Origin: JBBTIS01 sp038059855
GTDB taxonomy: Bacteria; Elusimicrobiota; Elusimicrobia; JACQPE01
Reading direction: 5' to 3'
Length of the DNA stretch: 37,167 nucleotides
Assembly: GCA_964357255.1 (NCBI GenBank)
Contig: CAYHKQ010000013.1
Span: forward strand, 1-37,167
Part shown: positions 33,144 through 37,167 of the stretch, in pieces
Position numbering within the stretch: position 1 is the stretch's first letter
Layout: every line of letters begins with the position of its first letter
The notes under the pieces: model-generated
Databases searched by the model: none
Told to the model about the DNA's origin: nothing
Seen by the model: only the letters and a program-made list of their open reading frames with translations
Position numbers and translations under genes: made by a program

Positions 33144-34376
33144 ATGTATTCACGAGTTCTTGGTCCCATGCTTGAAGAACATCTGGCCCAGCCGCCGGGC
33201 CTGATCCTGCTTGGCCCTAGGCAAGTGGGGAAAACAACGCTCCTTGAAAGCATTTTGAAGGCGAAAAAGCCGTGGCTCATAACGCTTTCCGATTACAGCG
33301 TTTTCCAGAGTTACCTTAAAGACTCGGGGCTTTTTAGACGCCAGGCCCAATCAAAACTTGACGCCCTGAAACCTTCGCAATCTCTAAGCGTTTTTATCGA
33401 TGAAATACAGAAACTTCCCCAACTTCTCGATGACTGCCAATCACTTTACGATCACAACAAAAAACGTTTCAAGTTGATTGCCACGGGATCCTCGGCCAGA
33501 AAACTCAAACGCGCTCAGGCCAATTTGCTGCCGGGCAGGGTGATTGTCAAAAACCTTCATCCCTTGCTTTGGCAGGAAATGGGAATTGCCGTGCCCGATC
33601 CGGACCTAAGCCCCTTCGCCCTTGTTGTGGCGCATGCTCGCATGACACGACCCAAGGAGGAGAATTTTTTGTTTTGGGGTAGCCTTCCAGGAATTCTTTC
33701 CGGGCCACCCCAAACCAGAGCGCCCCTTCTTCAAAGTTACGCCCTAACCTACCTTAAGGAAGAAATACAGGCTGAGGCGCTCGTGCGTTCATTAGACGGT
33801 TTCTCGCGTTTCATCGAATTGGCTGCTCTTGAATCGGGAAACACGACTAATTATCAAAAACTGGCTAAAGATGTCGGCTTACGCTTAAACACGGTCAAAA
33901 ATTATTATTCCATTCTGGTGGACACGCTTATCGCCATTCCCCTAGAGCCTTATCTCAGAAATGCCCGCAAGCGCTTAATCGCCACGCCCAAACTCTATTT
34001 TTTTGATATCGGCGTCCGAAACGCCGCCGCCTCCATGCCGTTTGAAGAAGGCCTTGTTAAGCTTGATGGCGGACGTCTTTTTGAACATTGGGTCATCCTA
34101 GAGCTTTTCCGGCGCTTTGATTATTTTAAACCGGATTACAAAATGTATTTTTGGCGAACAGCGGCCGGGGCCGAGGTGGACTTGGTGGTGGATACAAAAA
34201 ATGGACTTATTCCCATTGAGATCAAATTTGCCGATTCAACCGCCAATATAAAGCTTACCAACCTCGTTTCTTTTATGGATGAATATAACTGCCCCAAAGG
34301 CTATGTGGTCGGCAATTTTAGGCAGCCCGAAAAACTCGGCAAATCAATCCAGGCGATCCCCTGGTGGCTGTTTTAA
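33144..34376 (+). CDS. AAA_14 / DUF4143 ATP-binding protein
   Basis: 410 residues. Walker A is LGPRQVGKTTLLESIL near residue 25 and Walker B is LSVFIDEIQKLPQLLDD. A winged-helix-like stretch follows (NYQKLAKDVGLRLNTVKNYYSIL). The C-terminal DUF4143 part has FFDIGVRNAAA, FEHWVILELFRRF and FWRTAAGAEVDLVV...PIEIKFAD, whose D...E-x-K pattern resembles a PD-(D/E)XK nuclease core. Family function is poorly known; members are often mobile and scattered. ATG 33144 has no ribosome site and lies 11 bases after the MITE-like element. AT-rich upstream DNA hints at transfer. Confidence 0.88.
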   Translation: MYSRVLGPMLEEHLAQPPGLILLGPRQVGKTTLLESILKAKKPWLITLSDYSVFQSYLKDSGLFRRQAQSKLDALKPSQSLSVFIDEIQKLPQLLDDCQSLYDHNKKRFKLIATGSSARKLKRAQANLLPGRVIVKNLHPLLWQEMGIAVPDPDLSPFALVVAHARMTRPKEENFLFWGSLPGILSGPPQTRAPLLQSYALTYLKEEIQAEALVRSLDGFSRFIELAALESGNTTNYQKLAKDVGLRLNTVKNYYSILVDTLIAIPLEPYLRNARKRLIATPKLYFFDIGVRNAAASMPFEEGLVKLDGGRLFEHWVILELFRRFDYFKPDYKMYFWRTAAGAEVDLVVDTKNGLIPIEIKFADSTANIKLTNLVSFMDEYNCPKGYVVGNFRQPEKLGKSIQAIPWWLF

Positions 34377-34402
34377 AGAAAACGACAGGCCGGCCAGGAG
34401 AA

Positions 34403-34446
34403 CCTTTCCTTCCATGATTTCTTAAAGGGAGTTTTTGTTTTTTTTA
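34403..34446 (+). terminator. Weak candidate terminator after AAA/DUF4143 gene
   Basis: CCTTT (34403-34407) pairs with AAAGG (34424-34428) across a 16-base loop and is followed by a T-rich run (34432-34445). The stem is only five pairs, so this is a weak call. Confidence 0.3.
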
Positions 34447-34454
34447 TCAGCCTC

Positions 34455-34483
34455 TTGCCAGAGGCGCGGATTCAGGCTAAAGT
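34455..34483 (+). promoter_or_regulatory. Promoter for moxR operon, leaderless spacing
   Basis: TTGCCA (34455-34460), a 17-base spacer and TAAAGT (34478-34483). Six bases then separate the -10 box from GTG 34490. The -35 box lies in a small hairpin (CCTCT-TGCC-AGAGG). Confidence 0.5.
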
Positions 34484-34489
34484 AATGGC

Positions 34490-35476
34490 GTGACTGCAAT
34501 GGCGAACAAGAAACTGGATGAATTATTGGAGCGCGTGGGGAGGCTCAAGGCTGAAATCGCCAAGGTCATTGTGGGGCAGGATGAGGTTATCGAGCGTCTT
34601 CTGATCGCGTTTTTATGCCGTGGCCATGCGCTCTTGGTCGGCGTGCCGGGGTTGGCTAAAACTTTGATGGTGTCTACCTTCGCCCAGGCCTTGGACCTCA
34701 CCTTCCGGCGCGTTCAATTTACTCCGGACCTTATGCCTTCGGATATCACAGGGACCGAGGTGTTGGAGGAGGATCAAAAAACCAAGGAACGGCGTTTTCG
34801 TTTTATTCAGGGCCCGGTATTCACGAATCTTCTTTTGGCTGATGAGATCAACCGCACGCCGCCGAAAACTCAGTCCGCCTTGCTCGAGGCCATGCAGGAG
34901 GGTTCGGTTTCTTATAATGGCATTACATATCCCTTGCCTCAGCCTTTTTTCGTTCTGGCCACGCAAAATCCGATCGAGCAAGAGGGAACCTATCCTTTAG
35001 CTGAGGCTCAATTGGACCGTTTTTTCTTTGAAATCAGAATTAACTATCCCAGCGAACGCGAGGAGCTTGAAATTGTGCGCCGGACGACGTCCGGGGAAAT
35101 TCCCCGCGCCTGCAAGGTTCTCGGCGCCGAGGAGGTTTTGGAAATTCAGTCCTTGATCCGCCAAGCGCCGGTGGCGGATCATTTAGAGGAACTGGCCGTT
35201 GACGTGGCTCGAAAAACCAGGCCGGCTGATTCGCCGCTCGCCTCGGTGCGCGAGTGGGTGGCCTGGGGAGCGGGCCCCCGCGCGAGCCAGGCCTTGGTGC
35301 TGGCCGCCAAAGCCAAGGCGATTTTAAGCGGACGCGTCGCTCCCTCGCGCGAGGATTTGTTTGATTGCGCCCTGGCTGTTTTACGTCACCGCGTGATTTT
35401 GAATTTTCGCGCCCATGCCCAAGGCCGCTCCGTGGACGAGATTGTGGCTGAAATTGTGAAGTCTGCGAAGTTTTGA
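34490..35476 (+). CDS. MoxR family AAA+ ATPase
   Basis: 328 residues. Walker A is LVGVPGLAKTLMV, Walker B with its asparagine is LLADEINRTPPKTQSALLEAMQE, sensor 1 lies in FVLATQNPIEQEGTYPL, followed by the AAA lid 2 domain. MoxR proteins act as chaperone-like ATPases with the DUF58 and von Willebrand factor A proteins encoded next to them, as here. GTG 34490 and ATG 34499 are both possible starts; the promoter spacing favours GTG as the first transcribed codon. It is followed nine bases later by the DUF58 gene. Confidence 0.95.
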   Translation: MTAMANKKLDELLERVGRLKAEIAKVIVGQDEVIERLLIAFLCRGHALLVGVPGLAKTLMVSTFAQALDLTFRRVQFTPDLMPSDITGTEVLEEDQKTKERRFRFIQGPVFTNLLLADEINRTPPKTQSALLEAMQEGSVSYNGITYPLPQPFFVLATQNPIEQEGTYPLAEAQLDRFFFEIRINYPSEREELEIVRRTTSGEIPRACKVLGAEEVLEIQSLIRQAPVADHLEELAVDVARKTRPADSPLASVREWVAWGAGPRASQALVLAAKAKAILSGRVAPSREDLFDCALAVLRHRVILNFRAHAQGRSVDEIVAEIVKSAKF

Positions 35477-35485
35477 GTTGAGGGC

Positions 35486-36247
35486 ATGCCCTCTTATCTC
35501 GATCCCGATCTTCTCTCCCGCCTTGATGGTTTGCGTCTTGTGCCGCGCCGGGCTCAGCGTGGCAATGTTTCGGGGGGCTTGGCTAGCCCTGTGATGCGCG
35601 GCGCGAGTATGGAGTTTGTTGATTACAAGGCCTATACGCCGGGCGATGATTTACGCCGGATTGACTGGAAAGTGTATGGCCGGCGCGACCGCTACTACTT
35701 GCGCTCCTACGAAGGGGAAACCAATTACACGCTTTGGATTGTTCTCGACGCGAGCCGATCCATGACTTTTCGAGGGCCGGGGAGCGCTTCTGATAAATGG
35801 GGTTATGCTTGCCGTGCCGCCTTGGGACTGGCCTACCTCGCCTTAAAATCGCATGACGCGTGCGGCCTGGCGCTTTTTGCCGACGGCTTGGTGAGTTTGG
35901 TCGAGGCGCGAGCGTCGTGGGAGAATTTGTCCCGTAGCGTGGAGGTGCTTGATAACTTTCATGATTTTGGCGAGCGCACGGACTATGCCAAGAGTTGGGC
36001 CGGCCTAGCGGAGCGGACGGGACGTTCATCGCTGGTCGCGGTTTTTTCCGATTTTCTTGGCGAGGGGTCGGAGCAGGTGGCCTTGGCCATGGAAGCCTTA
36101 GCGCTCCGGCGCCATGAAATTTTGGCTTTCAGGATTCTTGATCCTTTTGAGGAGGAACTGGGCATTGCCTCCGGTTTAGCCCGCGTGAGTTCTCTCGAGA
36201 CTGAAACAGCGCCGCCGCTTGAGATGGAATGGTCGCAGGTCCGCTAG
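35486..36247 (+). CDS. DUF58 domain protein, cut short by an in-frame TAG
   Basis: 253 residues to the TAG. The DUF58 (PF01882) core is clear: MRGASMEFVDYKAYTPGDDLRRIDWKVYGRRD, then a vWA-like start WIVLDASRSMTF, and SSLVAVFSDFLGEG. In the family a C-terminal segment of about 45 residues follows; here it is still encoded in the same frame after the TAG (see 36245-36394). The gene is nine bases after moxR and three bases (counting to 36394) before the BatA-like gene. Without the tail the protein would be shorter than usual. Members bind MoxR substrates at the membrane or cytosol; the exact role is unknown. Confidence 0.9.
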   Translation: MPSYLDPDLLSRLDGLRLVPRRAQRGNVSGGLASPVMRGASMEFVDYKAYTPGDDLRRIDWKVYGRRDRYYLRSYEGETNYTLWIVLDASRSMTFRGPGSASDKWGYACRAALGLAYLALKSHDACGLALFADGLVSLVEARASWENLSRSVEVLDNFHDFGERTDYAKSWAGLAERTGRSSLVAVFSDFLGEGSEQVALAMEALALRRHEILAFRILDPFEEELGIASGLARVSSLETETAPPLEMEWSQVR

Positions 36248-36394
36248 GCTTATCGCCGGCGCTTTGCCGAGGAAGACCGCGAACTTCGCTTGCGTTTGGC
36301 GCGCCGCTCGATTGATTATCAATGTTGGCGGACCGACCAAGACCTAGCCAATTCCCTTTCTTATTATTTGAGCCGGCGCTTGGCCTTGGTTTAA
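36245..36394 (+). other. In-frame amber codon and continued DUF58 reading frame
   Basis: TAG at 36245-36247 is followed in the same frame by 48 sense codons and TAA at 36392-36394. They read AYRRRFAEEDRELRLRLAR..., IDYQCWRTDQDLANSLSYYL, the normal DUF58 C terminus. A C-to-T change of CAG (Gln) is the simplest origin. Confidence 0.8.
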
Positions 36395-36397
36395 TCA

Positions 36398-36976
36398 ATG
36401 CCTATCTTGAGATTTCTTTATCCTTGGGCCGCGGTTGCGGCCGTGGGCCGGGCGGCCGCGGTGTTTGCTCTTCATTTTTATCGCCGCCGCGCCCAGGGGG
36501 CGGCGTTTCTTTTCAGCAATGTGCGGCTCTTGCGCCAAATTCTCGAATCGCGACGGCCGGGCCGGCGCCTGCGCGATGTTATTTTAGCTGTCTTGCGCGC
36601 ATTGGCCATAGCTTTTATTTTTTTCTCTTTATCCAAGCCTTATCTGCGGGGATTTTTGGGTTCCATGGCCGGCCAAAACAAGGAGAAAAATATTTTTTGG
36701 TTCGTTTTTGACGTGTCTTATTCAATGGGGCACAAGGACATCGCCGGCCTGACGGCTTTGGAGCGCGCTCAACAGGCGGCCCAGGCGGCCGCCCGGGCCT
36801 TGCATGGCGCGATTCCCGGAGCCTCCCTGGGCGTTTTGAGTTTTTCCGACCGGATCGAGGAAGGAACGTTCCTGCCGAGCCAGGATTTTGGGGGTTTCCG
36901 TCAGGCGCTTTCAAGGTTGAAGCTTGCGCCTCGCCCAACGCGGCAAGAGACGTGGCGCGATTGGCTGGGATCTTAG
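36398..36976 (+). CDS. BatA-like vWA membrane protein, interrupted by an in-frame TAG
   Basis: 192 residues to the TAG. The N terminus has the BatA (PF07584) pattern: LRFLYPWAAVAAVGRAAAV, FYRRRAQGAAFLFSNVRLL and a second membrane segment LAVLRALAIAFIFFSLSKPYL. A vWA domain then begins with the metal-binding FVFDVSYSMG (D-x-S-x-S). GASLGVLSFSDRIEEGTFL is also typical. The vWA domain is only half complete at the TAG, and its next strand is encoded in the same frame beyond it. It is thought to work in the cell envelope with MoxR and DUF58 proteins. The start is ATG 36398. Confidence 0.85.
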   Translation: MPILRFLYPWAAVAAVGRAAAVFALHFYRRRAQGAAFLFSNVRLLRQILESRRPGRRLRDVILAVLRALAIAFIFFSLSKPYLRGFLGSMAGQNKEKNIFWFVFDVSYSMGHKDIAGLTALERAQQAAQAAARALHGAIPGASLGVLSFSDRIEEGTFLPSQDFGGFRQALSRLKLAPRPTRQETWRDWLGS

Positions 36977-37167
36977 CGGGGATCAGAACAGGCGGGCGGA
37001 ATTTTTGTATTTACGGATTTGGCCCGGCACGGTTTTGTGCCGTCGTCCGCTACCGGGGACAGCGACGGGCCGGCGTTGGGAATCCCGGTGATTTTAGTGA
37101 CAAGCTCCTCCGTCCTGCCGCCCAACCGGCGGCTTACGGTCCGGCCTGATGAAGCGACGGGTCAGGT
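36974..37167 (+). other. In-frame amber codon and continued BatA frame, partial at window end
   Basis: TAG at 36974-36976 is followed in the same frame by 63 sense codons up to the window edge. They read GGIFVFTDLARHGFVPSS..., then IPVILVTSSSVLPPNRR. IFVFTDLARHGF is the expected central vWA strand of BatA-type proteins, so coding clearly continues. Confidence 0.78.

Noticed and set aside
36245..36247. Genome-wide reassignment of TAG to a sense codon
   Set aside because: At least eight complete genes here end at TAG at the normal family length (for example upp, nth, add, ABC permease), so TAG works as a stop.

Overview
The window is about 37 kb of gene-dense bacterial chromosome with moderately high GC and almost no non-coding sequence. 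It looks like a Gram-negative-type (diderm) bacterium from a poorly cultured lineage. The reasons are exported c-type haem proteins, periplasmic phosphatases, an ABC/GldG/DUF4340 set and a MoxR/DUF58/BatA set. The style (Elusimicrobiota-like, or a similar candidate phylum) is only an impression; nothing here fixes the phylum. A run of ten Ns at 10154-10163 shows the contig is a draft or metagenome scaffold.

Layout. 104-4378 (+) is an ABC-2 exporter operon: ATPase, permease, GldG-like auxiliary protein, DUF4340. 4379-4556 is a long palindromic element. 4603-8942 (-) holds a haem-binding protein, upp, glyA, a low-molecular-weight phosphatase, rsmI and a GAF protein, with a second palindrome between the last two. 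9126-23593 (+) is a long co-directional run: phosphate transporter pit with a DUF47 partner, 5'-nucleotidase, an orphan sensor-like membrane protein, a class B-type acid phosphatase, tpiA, a soluble histidine kinase, a PrcB-like protein, a haem/EF-hand protein, aconitase, mnmA, ddl and tyrS. nth (-) and a DUF502 gene (+) diverge from one palindromic promoter region at about 24.3 kb, followed by recA and a Xer recombinase. A composite hairpin repeat at about 27 kb precedes a secreted glycoside-hydrolase-like protein and adenosine deaminase. Acetyl-CoA synthetase and a thiolase (-) form an acetyl-CoA pair. 32853-33132 is a repeat-rich, partly AT-rich gap that leads into an AAA/DUF4143 ATPase. 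The window ends inside a MoxR-DUF58-BatA operon.

How genes fit together. Pit, DUF47, the nucleotidase and the acid phosphatase make a plausible phosphate-scavenging set. Acs, thiolase and aconitase point to acetate/fatty-acid and TCA metabolism. Low-molecular-weight phosphatase, glyA and upp follow an order known from other bacteria.

Most notable. (1) The DUF58 and BatA genes each carry an in-frame TAG, after which the family sequence continues in the same frame. (2) Short palindromic elements are unusually intimate with genes: two follow TAA stop codons with a TAA copy on the far side, and one MITE-like element with a 7-bp duplication separates a promoter from its start codon. (3) An 8-bp-period repeat family supplies the signal-peptide coding sequence of at least two, perhaps three, exported proteins. 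(4) Several promoters place their -10 box 6-8 bases from the start codon, which suggests leaderless mRNAs. No tRNA, rRNA, CRISPR array, transposase or phage gene was seen.
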